Assembly (NCBI GenBank): GCA_031216445.1
Contig: CM062212.1
Span: 2,954,001-3,018,000, forward strand
Source: Lateolabrax maculatus
Lineage: Eukaryota; Chordata; Actinopteri; Acropomatiformes; Lateolabracidae
Reading direction: 5' to 3'
DNA length: 64,000 bases
Shown here: positions 1 through 12,900 of the stretch, piece by piece
Position numbering within the stretch: position 1 is the stretch's first letter
Layout of the letters: every line of letters starts with the position of its first letter
The notes under the pieces: generated by a model
Seen by the model: the letters and a program-made list of their open reading frames with translations, nothing else
Told to the model about the DNA's origin: nothing
The model's database searches: none
Translations under genes and position numbers: made by a program

Positions 1-1221
1 ACAGGAGGACAGGGGAGGACAGGGAGGACAGAGGAGGACACACAGGAGGACAGAATAAATATAGAATAAAATGCAGCAGAGTGAACACAGGATGCGATGC
101 ATCAGGTGCAGAGGACAGATCACAGAGGAGACAGGAGACAGAAGACGATTATTGGATCTGCAACAAACGTGTCGATGATTCACTTAAAGTCCAGCTTGAA
201 CAAATCTGTGGTCATTCCTCCTCGTTTGTCAGACGAATATCTGAATCTTACCAGTTTCTGATATTTTTCTCGACCACAACAATGCGTGGAGACAGTAATG
301 GACAGATGAGGATGATCATCGGTTGCCTCCTCTGATAAAAGGCAAGAACAAGAGAGTAAAAGGGAGTAAATGAAAAGCACAGCAGGATAGAGCAGAGCAG
401 AAGACAGTCCTGTACGTGTCCAAGGCTTCTTTATCTTTTTGGCATTTAGATAAAGACATTTAACCAGAAGATAACATAAAATACAACTTTATTCATATAG
501 AGGCACATCTCCGTGCAGAAGTTGCAGGATGAGTAGGAAGGAGTGCAAATATAAAATATATATCAATAAAGTGCAAATCCACAATGTCAAAAATGAACAG
601 GTTGACGGTGATAACTGGGTTTGTGCCCATGGATTAACACCACAACACTGGGTCAAACACCCCCATTAGTACTGCGTAAGTTAACTGAGTATTAACGTCA
701 GTGCCACACTGACCCACGCTGGGTCAGTATTTAACACAGTGCTTGTTTGTTTTTTGTGTACTAAAGATTTAAAAAAAGGGGAGAAAATGTTCAAATGTTC
801 CTGGGAGAAAGATGGAGGGAAGATGGAAGCAAAAATAACAGAAGAGGTAGAGAAAATATGAGGAGAAAAGATGGAAAGAAGAAGACAGGAGAGAAAAGGT
901 GAAGAGAGGAGCCGAGAAAACAAACTGAAAGAAGAGGGGTGAGATGGGAAGAGCGGGAGGATGAGGAGGAGGAGAGAGGAAGGCTGCTGCAGTCACAAGA
1001 ACAAGACAAGTTGACAAGAAGAAAACCGACAGTTATCCCAAATTTGATTTGAATAAATGATCAGCCACACCGCCGAGCACATATGAGTGTTATTAATAAA
1101 ACACGTGGGACAAAAATAAAAATGCTCCTTGTGATGTGACGAGCTGAGGAGGAACCACAGGTTTGTTGTCTTAGTGCACCACCTGGTGTCCGAGCTCAGC
1201 AGCTCCTCCGTCTGTGGACTC

Positions 1222-1720
1222 ATCCTGGTCTTTTACTTAAGTAACAGTAGCAACACTGCAGAGTAAAAGATAGATAGATTACTTTATTCATCCCCGAAGG
1301 GAAATTAGGTAAAAATACTCCTTTACAAGTAAAAGTCCTGCATTCAAACTCTTACAGAAGTTTTAGCATCAAAACATACTTAAAGTGCCAAAAGTAGAAG
1401 TACATCATCATATATATTATATTACTGGGTTATAATTAGTGATGCATTACTGGCTTTGATGTTGCAGCTGGTAAAGATGGAGATCATTTTAATGATTTTA
1501 TGCTGCTGGGTGTCTTAACCTTTAATAACATATAATAAATATGAGTACTAGTTGATTCATATTTTGTATTAATCATCTAAATCTGCAAAGTAACTAAAGA
1601 TGTCAAATAAATGTAGTAAAAACTACAATATTTGCCTTCAAAATGTATTGGAAGTATCATAAAATGGAAATAACCAAGTACAAGTACATTAACATTGTAA
1701 TTAAAGGTACTTTATGTATA
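1222..1720. repeat. Teleost AAGTACTTAAAGT-type interspersed repeat with a nested retroelement tail
   Basis: The phrases about adding to TACTTAAGTAA, AGTAAAAGTCCTGCATTC and GCAAAGTAACTAAAGATGTC are characteristic of a dispersed repeat common in percomorph genomes. It is interrupted at about 1,268-1,308 by GATAGATAGATT followed by ACTTTATTCATCCCCGAAGG. Read on the minus strand, that is the AATAAAGT plus (TATC)n tail typical of fish non-LTR elements. The family assignment is from memory of such repeats, not from a search. Confidence 0.5.
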
Positions 1721-2724
1721 TGTGTATACAGAGTTTTTCCGTAACTTTAAAAATGAGACTGACAGATGACAGTAAAAGTTTTGGATGGAGAGTTCAAGCT
1801 GCAAACTGAGAGCCAAACGTCCTCTGACACAAACAACTTCACCTGTTTATATTGTTCAGATCACAATTCAGACGTCCAGTGGAATAAAGAGCTGCAGAGC
1901 CACTGCTGCCGGCAGTTACATTCAAATAAAATCTAACATTAACTCTAATTCAATCCATTCAGCTCATTTAAAAGCAGATATACAATATTTGTATCTGGTT
2001 TCACTTGTTAAAACACTTGGAGTTTGTACTAAAGTAGCAAACTGAGGCGTTTTTAAATGATGTGACCCTCTTCTGTGTAATCTGCCAGCACTGTGTTAAA
2101 CATACAGTCGATCAAGGCCAGACTGCTGCTTCATGACCGGCCAGTTAATTACACTCTGTTAGTCTGCATTCATGTAGCTTCAGACACTGTGGACATCACA
2201 TGTACAACCTGTCCACGTTTCCTGGACCTCTGTAGGTTTTTGAAGGTGACTCTGCAGCAGCTTCATCTTCCAGTCTGAGCAAGAAGATGAAGATGTGGGA
2301 TCGAACAGCTCTTCAGTGGAGGTAAGTCAGCTTGCTGCTTAAAAAACATTTACTTTGTTACATCTTCTGTCTTATTTTACTCATATTCACATGATTCTTT
2401 TTTATATTGTTTATTTTAAAGTCTTATGTTCTTTTTAAAAGCGGCTCACTGTTTAAAGGTGCAGTACAAATAAACTTACCTTGCCTTAAGATATAAACCA
2501 GATGAAATGCTTAAATAGAAAAATGTTTTCACACATTTGTAACATTTCACTTTACTTTTTAAAAGACATTTTGACACTATTAACTGCTGAACAAAGAGTT
2601 CACTAACATGATCAATGATCTTTGGGAGGAAAGTTACCTGTTCAGCAGATCACATGGTTTTATCAGCTCAATACCTGAAAACATGTCCATGTAACATGTT
2701 AAACTACAGCGCCCCCAACGGCTG

Positions 2725-2845
2725 GTGGAGGAAGTACACAAACTGTAAAAAATACTCCTGTGCTCAAATTACTAAAAGTAAAAGTACTCAAAGCAGAAAA
2801 ATGTCCCCTGTGACTGTTAAATATATCATTACATTATTACTCATT
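2725..2845. repeat. Second fragment of the same fish interspersed repeat
   Basis: AAATACTCCTGTGCTCAAAT, AAAAGTAAAAGTACTCAAAG and ATATATCATTACATTATTA belong to the repeat type seen at 1,222-1,720. A further piece, GTAACTAAAGCTGTCAGATA, lies at about 3,185-3,204, so several parts of this family are scattered across the first 3.3 kb. Confidence 0.45.
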
Positions 2846-2867
2846 TTCAACTACTTTGTATCGGACT

Positions 2868-3100
2868 GAAACTAATTATTCTCATTATGGATGAACCTGC
2901 TGATTTTTTTCTCCATTAAACAATTGATTATTTGGATTGTAAAAATGATTAAGATTATTAAAAGTAAAAGCAAAGGAAATCCTCTCGTGAGCTGGAACCA
3001 TGAAACACTTTTACTTGAAAAATTATCAAAATATTTGCCATATTCATTTTCTGTCAATCAACTAAATTGATTAATCGACTAATCATTTTAGCTGTACTTG
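2868..3100 (+). repeat. Fish repeat with AATCGACTAATCATTT-type termini
   Basis: AT-rich sequence beginning AACTAATTATTCTCATTAT and ending TTGATTAATCGACTAATCAT, with the internal phrase GAGCTGGAACCA. This is the pattern of an old, abundant teleost dispersed repeat. No coding capacity. Confidence 0.5.
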
Positions 3101-3699
3101 CATGAACTGTTGGGTAGTTTATTTTAAAACAAAACATCCTATTTTATAAGCTCGTCTTTGTTTTGTTTGCAAAAGTCTTGTGTAAAGTAACTAAAGCTGT
3201 CAGATAAATGTAGTGAAGTAAAAAAGAAAAAGTAAACTTCCCTCTGAAATGCAGCGTGGATCCGATTCCTCCTTCACCAGGAGTCCCATCCACGTCGACT
3301 CTAGTGTCGAGCTTCACATCTCAGTCCTGACCTTGGAAACACTCGGCTCAAGGTTCCTCTTACTCAGTTGCTGTTGAGCTTTCGGCCGTATTAAACTGTC
3401 CTCAGCAGCAGACCAGGAGTGAAACTGCTCACAGATGGGCCATTACTGTCCTCCTGGACACTACCATAACCCTGGCTGAGTGGCTTTGTACTCTAAATAA
3501 TGCATTAATTAGTATTACAGTGAAGCTAGTTTGTTAGAAACTAAACTGCAATGACTGGGATCAGTAATATCCTCAAATCCCCCTTTTTTGGCTGTGAATT
3601 TAAATAGGAAAAGTAGAGCTTTAAAGGAGGCAGTGCAAATTTCCTTAACACATTTTGGTAGCAGCCAAATTAATTCCTCAACCACAGAAAACACTGAAG

Positions 3700-6600
3700 T
3701 TATGGCTCATCTGTAATTTTGCTAAAGCTCCAAGACTGTGACATACTGAGTTACCATGCTTTAATGATAATTACACCTAATCACCAGTATTACTGGCAAA
3801 TCCTGGGTCCTTCTGAGGAACTGGCCAGTATAATGAATGAAGTAGATCTTCTTCCTCTTGCACCGGGCAGGCAGATATATATTATACAGCACATCATACA
3901 GAACATTAACAAATATATTATGTTTTAATATCAAAATGGGATCAACTTCAACAAAAATCACAGCAGGGAAAAACAAAAGCGTAGTTTAAGATCATGACCT
4001 ACATGAGTTTTAACACATTTGGGCTAATAATAAAGAACTCGTGGATATTATGGCATTCTGATCATGGTTTATTTTCAGAGAGAAAAACCCTGTTTCAAAC
4101 AAAGGTTAATATGGGAAAAAGAAACACAGATTAACACACACCACATCCTCTAATCCAGTTTATTTTCCTCAGCAGAAAATGGAACACGATAAAATTAAAG
4201 GAGAAAATAGGACAGAATTATGTTCTTGCTTTTTTATACATTTAACTAAATATGCCACTCTATGCTAGGGTGTAAGTAACTCAAACTGATATAAGGTTAA
4301 ATAATTTTTTTTCTCTAAAAAAGGTACAGAAAGATATTCCATTTCTTCCATTTCTCATTAGCACTCAAAAAAAGGAACAAGTTTTTCAAAATATCAAAAT
4401 AAGAACCAGTCACGACGTTTCTCCAGGCGCCCTTTGTCCTTCGCCGTGTTCTCGTTGGAAAAGACGGGAGGGGGGGAGGGAGAGAAGAAACAAGAACTTG
4501 TGTGCATGAGGATTAGCATAGTTAAGTGGTGTCTGGGTATAAAGGGCTCTCCACCTCAATCAACTTTTCTGAAGTTAATTTGCAAAAAAAAAAAAAAAAA
4601 AAAAAAAGACACTTTCTGATTTTCCTGCCATTCAAGGAAATCTACTGCTTTGTGTTTCTTAGTTCTCCAAATTGAAAAACATGAATGTACAATCCCACAT
4701 CATCAAATTGCACTTCCTGTGATGCTGCAAAGTACATTTTATGGAGATTCCGTACCTGTGGTTAAACAAATCACAACTTATACTTTAAATGCACCTACAC
4801 TGTGTGCTAAATGCCAAACAAATTGAAGAAAAAACACAAAAGTCCGCTTCTGCAACGTCACAAACAAAAAAAGTTGATTTTGGTAGAACACCCTTTTAGG
4901 AGAAGAAGGAAGAGAGGCGTGTAACTGAACAATATGCACAGCACAAAGTCCAAGCAGTCAGACTGTGTAGGCTGATTAAGAGCGGGGTCGGAGACGATGA
5001 CAAACGATGACAAAACAAAAACGTATGCTGAAAGGGGAAACCACTCAATTTAAGAATTCACGTTATTTCTGCAGCCAAAAGCAGCTGAAGCGTCTTCAGA
5101 CACAGTTTGAATCTGTGATGTCAATAGATGTATAGCATGGACACGGTCCGACAGGACAAAAATATATATTATGGACCGCCGGGAGTTTGATCTTACACCC
5201 ACATACACCTGAATAAGGTTAATCTATAGCAGAACTGAAGAAAACCAATCGTGGCGAGTTGAGAGTCCAGCCGTGTTCAAAACGTATCAACGCTTGGCTG
5301 TTATCGTAATAACCCTCTTTTTTTCTCTCTTTGCTTTAGGTGTATAACGTCTCCAAGTTAACCAGCTTTTGGTTAAATTCTCAGCCTTAAAAACACACTT
5401 TCGCTTGTGCTGTGTATCAATATGACATCACTGATTTAAACTGTGGGACAAACATCATCGGTCTTCGATTTAGTGAAAGCTCACTAGAAATAACATTTCA
5501 ATTATGTTCCAAACAGATATCACATACCTCTAAATTAAATGACACCTAATCCTACCCACAAAACACAAAATAAGAAATAAATTATAGAACGATTTAAAGG
5601 GTCTTAAGTAATTTAAGTATTTAGTTTAGCGATTATCGACTGATCGTCTACAACTATAGAGACCCTCAGTGATGAAGTTTGATTATTGTTTTTTCTAAAT
5701 GAATACACTGCGTTTTGGTGAATAACTCTTGGAATACAAAAATTCAGTCGTATTCCCCTTTCCATAAAACAACTGTACTACTCGGTAAATTGAAAAAGAG
5801 GAGGGAAAGAGGGAGAAGAGGATCTGCTACACAGAGGATTTATCCAGGTGACTCTTGTCCATTAGTGTGGTTTTTATTTATTTTTTATATTTATTTGTAT
5901 TTTTGTCAACAGTCCATGTGAGCAGAGGCAGGGATTGGCTGTATTGTCCTCCACGACGCCGTGGTTAAGCAGTAAAAACAGAGCTAATCACCATGACGGC
6001 CACACGAAAAAAGAACAAAAAAAAAAAAAGAGGAAAGAATCAAACCATGACAGCATCCTTGGACTGCCTCACATTACCACACTCAAACCTGCACAAATAC
6101 ACTGTTGCTGGTACCATGCACGAGCAAAACATGGTCAGTGATGCTGCACATGGACCTGAACGTTGGTGGAAGAAAAACAAAAAGAAGAAGAAGAAGAAGA
6201 AGAAGAAGAAGAAGAAGAGGAAGGCGGGGTTACAGGTTTGATACTCCAACCCCCTTGATGACGACCTGAGGAGCGGTCGTGGGATAGAGCTGGACGACCT
6301 CACCCGCGACCAAGAAATGAAAAATAATTAAAACAAACAAAAACTTTGTCTGAATGACAATCCAAACGGATCAGTTCAGCTGAACGCCACAACAGTTCAT
6401 CTTCCAAAACTTCCTGTACTGCGAAAAAAAAAAAAAAAAAAAAAAAAAGGAGCTTGAGCAGAGAGGAGGAAACCGTGGCGAATGATGTACGACTAACTGG
6501 ATCCGTCTCTGCGGCGTCCTTCCTCTGAAGATGGGGGCAGGGTGGGGGGGTTAAGGCTGTGTGAGTGTGAACATGCGATACTGAACGCGGCTCTGCAGGA

Positions 6601-6929
6601 CAACCACCAGCCCCCCCCCCCGGCCCCGAGCGACCTCGTCCAGAGCCGAGTCCAAACGGACGCTCCGGGCGGGAAATCAGGACATCAACAGGGCGGCGTC
6701 AAGCTCAGATCCAGAATTGTCAGGTCAGATGCAGGATGTTACGACCGTGCTCCCTCCTCCTCCTCTTCCTCCTCCTCCTCTTCTTCTTCTTCTTCCCTCC
6801 CTCCCTCCCTCCCTCCCCCTCCCACCCATCACCCCATTTGTCATTCCTCCTCGCTCCCCTTCCACGACCTCCTCCTCCTCTTTGTAAGCGCCTCATCTCT
6901 AATTGGATGGCCGGTCACGGTGCGGCCAA
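3700..6929 (-). other. ZFAND3 downstream region, probable 3' UTR and flank
   Basis: No gene seen. The stretch follows the ZFAND3 stop codon. Minus-strand AATAAA signals lie at about 5,873-5,882 (two overlapping), near 4,154 and near 4,063, and any could end the transcript. It also holds a poly-A run (about 4,583-4,606), a GAA/AAG microsatellite (about 6,180-6,219), a second poly-A run (about 6,424-6,447) and a pyrimidine-rich TCC/CCCT tract (about 6,747-6,826). Short open frames here follow those simple repeats and are not credible genes. Confidence 0.5.
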
Positions 6930-9900
6930 TCAGGAGCACTCCTCCCCGATGCGTTGGCACGAGCGGCCCACCTTGCGGTCCAGCTTCACCATCTTGAGGA
7001 CGGCCTCCTCGCGCCCGCGGCCCAGATGGTCGAACAGACAGTCGTGCTGCTCGGGTAGACGGTGAAGCATGCAGAACACGTAGCCTGGGAGGGACACAGA
7101 GAAGCAGAGTGGTGAGGGAGGAAGTGACCCCAATAAACGCTCAGTTGTTAACGCTTTGCATGAGAGAAAAAACATCACAGCAATGGCTTTACCTCGCCAA
7201 GCTTAGAGCCAAACACAAACATAATAAAACAAGCCTCTCACCGACTTACTCTTACTTACTTTCATCGTCCAATTTGAAGAGAAAGTAACAAAGTAACGAA
7301 ATTACTGAATAAAGTGCAGCTCTGTGTATTAGCTGTAATTACACTAAATTCTACGTAAACATTTGAATTTTTAACTTTTAATGCTTACCTCAATGTCTGC
7401 TGATTAGCCTTTTTTCAGAGGTTTCTAAATATGATACTGACATATTTGAGATTTAATATATGTGAAGATTGTACAGTTTGGCATGAGTCCTGGGTTTGAG
7501 ACGTCGATAGAAGAAGTAGTTACATCAACAGTTAAAATGATGATTTGTTTTACTTTGATGGAACATTACTGGGTTTACCATACATGTCAATTCCAGTGTG
7601 TGTTTAGAAATCACATGAAGTACAGTATTATAAATTCATAAACACACATCTGTGCCTGACAGCTCCATCTGAAGCACTCTGACCCAGTGCGCCACTCATA
7701 TCTGATACTTTAAGGGATATTAACGCCTCATCAATCATTTTTTGAAGTATAATCATGTACATAATTACACAGTTCAACTAATAGATCAAAAATCTTTACA
7801 TTTTTCATTAAATCAAAATCTGGCCTGTTTTACAAAAATTACAATAACACAAACTTAACAGCATTATAAAGCTTGAATTAATAACTCCATTTGTTCAGTG
7901 TTAGACAGTTTAAACATATTAACAGGTTACAATCCTTAATGATGGAGTGACTCCACCTTTTTTATATTAGGATTACAGACTGTGTAAAAAGACTGTGTGA
8001 AAGTGAAACATTAACAAATATCTAAAAGCAGGAACAAACCCAGGGGCGCCCGTACCTGCTTTAGGGCAGTGGTTTATTTAGTTTCAGTTTTTCAGGTCAA
8101 ACTAAAACACTACAGCAGCTAACTTTATCGCCTGACACATTTTCAGCCACAGTGGGGGAACCGAGTCAGTCAAATTAAAAGCAGCGGTACGAAGGTGGAA
8201 GCTAGAGGAGCTTTGAATGGAGCCACGCTGATGTTTTGGTACTGACCACAGCGACAGGAGCCCAGTTCCTGCTGCACCAGCTCTAGTTTGGTTTGGCAGC
8301 GATAGCAGCGCCGGCGGTTCTTCTGCTTGGGCGTCCTGCGGGCCTCCTCGCCGCTGCCCTCCTTCTCGTCCGCCCGTGGCCGCTTCTCTGGCGTCGCCTC
8401 ACTCTCCGAGCCCGACGCTGGGAAACAAACGGCAGGGTTAAGAGTTAGCGCTCAGAGTGGGGCGGGTGGCGCAGAGCTGCTGGTGTGTGGGGGGGGGCTG
8501 GCTGTACCTGATTCTCGTGGACGTTTTGTGGGTGTGCAGAGTGTGCCTTGGGCTGTTTCTGTGGACGACACGCCTGCAGATGGAAAAAGACAGGATGTGA
8601 AACGTTATTCACCCCATGCCTCCATGCTGAGTACTGGTTACCCACGCTTAAAGAAATATCAACATTCGTTTTATTTTTGTACACAAAGTGTGACCTCTTT
8701 GTGAGGAGTCTTATTTATTCATTAGATTACTCTTTAGATGTTCTTAACATGATTGAATTATACAGCAGGGCAACATCATTCCCCTTCTTCCCAAATCAGT
8801 TTAATATTTCTGAGAGCCCCGTAAAATGACAGAATAAACAAAATAAACATTTCTGCAACATTTGCATTTGTACTGGAAATAAGTGAATTGTCTTTCCCAA
8901 TTGGCTTTTTTTATTTGCTTAAGGAAAGTTTGCAAAAATAGACAATAGTGATGACTTTATAAGATGGTTTCTGTACAGAGACATACATGATGAATACACT
9001 GGGCATTCAGATTTTTAATAACTAGATGCTTTCACTGAGAAACGTGTGCTTTCATCTGTATGTGAGGTCCTGCTGTCCCAGTGCCATGTGTCACTTTGTA
9101 CTATTGTTGTGGCTGTGTGTCAAAAAGCACAATTCACACACTGACTCCCGACATCTTGATTGTGAATCTACCACCGCACCGATCTGAAGATAGAGAAGGC
9201 TACACAGCAGCGTTTGTGCCCCTCACAGACATCACACGACTGATATCTACAAAGACACACTGCTGATGCAGTCTTGAGCTCAGCAATTGTTGGGAGAGTT
9301 GTAGCATGAAATGATTTCCTGAGTTCTGCAACTTCACGCTACTACTTCACTCCCCAGCGGCCTGTGACTGAATGTCCAGTCAGAACTTTATCTCCCATTT
9401 GTCCTGTTTTATCTCACTCTGTACTTTCCCACTGGATTTAAAAGACATAAAGAATAGACAGTCCAATCTTCATCAACAGCTTGCCGTGGACAAAAGGTTC
9501 TGTATTTATCACTTCAGAGACTAAAAGTTTTTGTCTTTGTTTTAGGACAATTTCATCAGAACATAAAATGACAAAAAAAAAAACAAAAAACATTTGCTGT
9601 CCTGTCTTACCATCCCTCGTGCTGGGAAACGTAGTCGAGGGCTCTTCGGTTGATGGCTGCTCGGAGCTAGAGGGCGGCGACGACGATAGGGATTGGCTAC
9701 TGCTACTGCTCGTCTCGCTACTGAAAACTGGCGACTGGCTACTCCCAGTGCTTTGGATGGGCTTGGAGGTGCAGTCCTCCCCTGGCTGCTTCTTCTCGAT
9801 GTCTGTGGTCAAGGACAGCAAGTAAGCAAGCGGACAGGAATGTAAAATTAGGACACGGAAATAAGAGCGATACAGACAGAGAGGGAGGAAGAGAGGAAAA

Positions 9901-12900
9901 GAGAGACGACACAGAAACAAAGTCAATAAAGAACTAAAACGTGCAGAAATGTGCCTGATTATGGTGTGTAGTACAGAAATACAGCCACACAAGCCAAACC
10001 TCCTGATACTGAGTCTGTAATCATTTGTAGGGTATTGCAGCTACCAGGCAGCCTAACATTATTGATGTTTGTATAAAACAAATCTGTACCTTGCAAAGAC
10101 ATTTATGTAAGAACATATATTTTACCCACATTGAATTGTTGGTGAACTTTTGTTGGCGGTTCTTTGCCCACAGGAAGTGATCAGTTAAAAACAAAAGGAG
10201 TGAGCGAGTGCAAATGTGTACATGTTAATGTGTGTACAGTTTCCTAACATCATTTTAAAGGGTTTCCTTTGAAACTTGAAACTCGGTTGATCCATTTAGG
10301 TAAACCTTTAGCTGCCTTGGCTTTTGGTGTCAAACATTAAGTCACATGTCAATGCAGCTGAGAGCAGAGTTTAGAAAACTCTTCCTTGTTGGTGCGTTCA
10401 CAGAAGCTCCAACACCAGTTGACAATTAGTGGCTTTAAAAGCATTCAATTCACATTTTTGTGGGAAAATAAAATTGCCCTGAGCAAACATGGACATTATG
10501 TAAAAGATCATTTGAATTAGAGCTGAAACACTGAGCAACTGATTGATTGATAAATTAAAAAGAAACTGAACTGTTAACATTTTGATTAACCATTAACCAT
10601 TAATTAATTTTTTATGCAACGATGCCAAAACCTCCCTGGTTCTGGTTCTAGTTAACTTAGTGTTTGAGGATATAAATTGGAATATCTTTGGGTTGAACTG
10701 TTGGTCAGACTAAACAGTTTAAAGATGTCCCCCGGGGCCCCAGTAAACTGTGATGGGAAGTTTTCAGCACCGTCTAATAAAGACAAATTCAATACCCCCC
10801 AGTTAAAAACATTTTTGAGTTTCAGAAGTTGCATAACCACGACTGTAAGTTAACTTTTCCAAATGAAACGTGATGACTTTGGACGACTGAGCTGCACTTC
10901 AGAACTCTCTGTATGACGATAATCTCAGACCGATCGATCCACGAGGATATCGTCTTTACTCTCTCCCCTCCAGGGAGGGTGCGGGAGGTCAGCCTAGATT
11001 TCAGTTTCTCCTCCACATGTGGACTAACCCACTTCTGCTCAGCCTCTATGCTCAAGTGTATTGAGTCTATTCTGAGCGTTCTTGCTGTCTGTGATGCTAG
11101 ACTCAATGCCGGGCCCTTAGGTCCTCGCTGTCTGCCATACTCACTGGTTGCCATGACCACCGACTGGCTGCAGCGCACCCTCAACCCATCCTCCCAAACC
11201 AGACTGGAGGAGTCATTGAGGAAACTTAATGCATACCATGGCCTTTTCAAACTTTAATTGGGCATTTTTCTTTGTCAGACATTTGTCACGTTGTGGAGGA
11301 AAAAAATAAAAAAATGTTTTACATTTGAGGTGGTTTCATAACAAAATGCTGAATGAGGTAACCAGTCTAAGATTCACTGGTCTGTTTTCCAAACACGCAG
11401 CTGATTCTACCATTAAAACACAACTACTCTCCACACAGTTACTTTAGATTATTGTTTAAACTAATGGAAGCAAGTGATTATCTTTGAACTTTAACCAACT
11501 TTTCCCTCCAAATGGTGGATACATCACATTTTGGAATGAGACTCCTCTACTTCTCCTTCCATTTTCCTAAATGTCTTCTTAGCATTGTTAGCATTCCTAA
11601 CCGAAATAAGCTGGCACACCTAGCCTCAAGCTGCTGCGAGCTGCGTCTGTCAGCGAGGACAGCTCTGCATGCCAAGAAACAAATGTGGAACCGTTTCGCC
11701 CATTTATATGTGACTAGTAACCAGCTAAAAGTAACCCTCAAAGGCAGTGTCAGGGATGGGGAACATGAAATTCAATGTCCTCTTCCGGTCTGGTTCTCTT
11801 ATTCTCATGAGCATGCATAAATGTGGTGCTTTGCTTCAGTTAACTCAGCAGTCGAGCAACAATTGTACATTTTACAGGTGAACGACTCGAGGCGAGCGAT
11901 GCACACACATGCTGATATTATGACAGCCATCTGAGGGGCCAACTGTTCTTCTGTTTTTTGGCTTGCAGGCCAGAAATACTACTGCATCTCAAATGTATGT
12001 GATGAACAATTTTTGCAGGCAAACTGAATTTTAAAAACAGGGAAAGGAATCTAAATGGCAACTGGTCACCTCACAGTGACAATTTGGCATTTGTAGGATG
12101 ATCTCATGACAACTGTGACTTTAGCTGAATAGCAGATTTGGATTGGGGGGGTGGGTGGGGGGCATGAAGAAACCAAGTGGTTATTTTATCGACCAGTTTG
12201 AAACACAGGGAGACACAGTTGCACAGTATAGTGACCTTTTGCCATTTCTGTTTAACCACTTCTTTTCTGTCCCATGTTAGTTGCCCTAAACTCTTTGCTG
12301 TGGGGTGATATGCAGATGTCACCCCGGACAAAGATAAAGAAATACTGTGTATTGAGAAAAGACTTACCAGCAAAACATTTGGAGCAGAGATTCATGGTTT
12401 TACTGGACCTGAGGAGACAGGTGAGAAAATGAATGTCATTGACCTCCTCAGACATCTAAGCTTTGCCTCTACTCATTAAAACTGTTAAGACATAAACCTT
12501 TTCTGATACAAACCTAAAGTAAAATGTTTTTCATTTGAAGACAATACCATGGCATGACAAATTAAACAAAAAAGAATTGTATGGATGTTCACAATAAAGC
12601 AAATATTGTTAACATCATAAATTGTTTTGTGCATCATTTTTTGGCAAGATATACAGATAATCTCTCTCTGTAAAATAAGACTTTTGTTTCCCCATTGACC
12701 AATACCTGTATCAACTTTATGCAGAGTGGATCAACATAAATGTGGGAAGACAGATGCCATTCTGAAATAAGGTACTGCCTCTGTAACAAACACTACTAGA
12801 ACCTTACCCCATATTCAATATCTCAAATGACAATTATATCACATCCTGGGCGTCAACCATAACACCTTTCATAATCGCTCCTAATGTTTCACCTCAGCAA

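Larger units (their letters stand above)
1..3700. other. Intergenic region rich in interspersed repeats
   Basis: I see no coding gene. The first about 53 bases are a short GGACAGGAGG-like tandem array. Most of the rest resembles dispersed fish repeats, listed separately. Open frames are short and lack recognisable domains. Confidence 0.6.

Noticed and set aside
681..1017. Overlapping minus-strand open frames rich in Ser, Leu and Phe
   Set aside because: They are translations of a purine-rich GA/GAGAAA tract; no domain, no start context and no splice-supported partners.
6040..6303. Open frames with poly-Phe or poly-Lys
   Set aside because: They read through the AAG microsatellite at about 6,180-6,219 and nothing else supports them.
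9081..9266. Plus-strand frame with a stretch faintly like the middle of human ZFAND3
   Set aside because: ZFAND3 runs on the minus strand here and the likeness is a few residues only; treated as chance.
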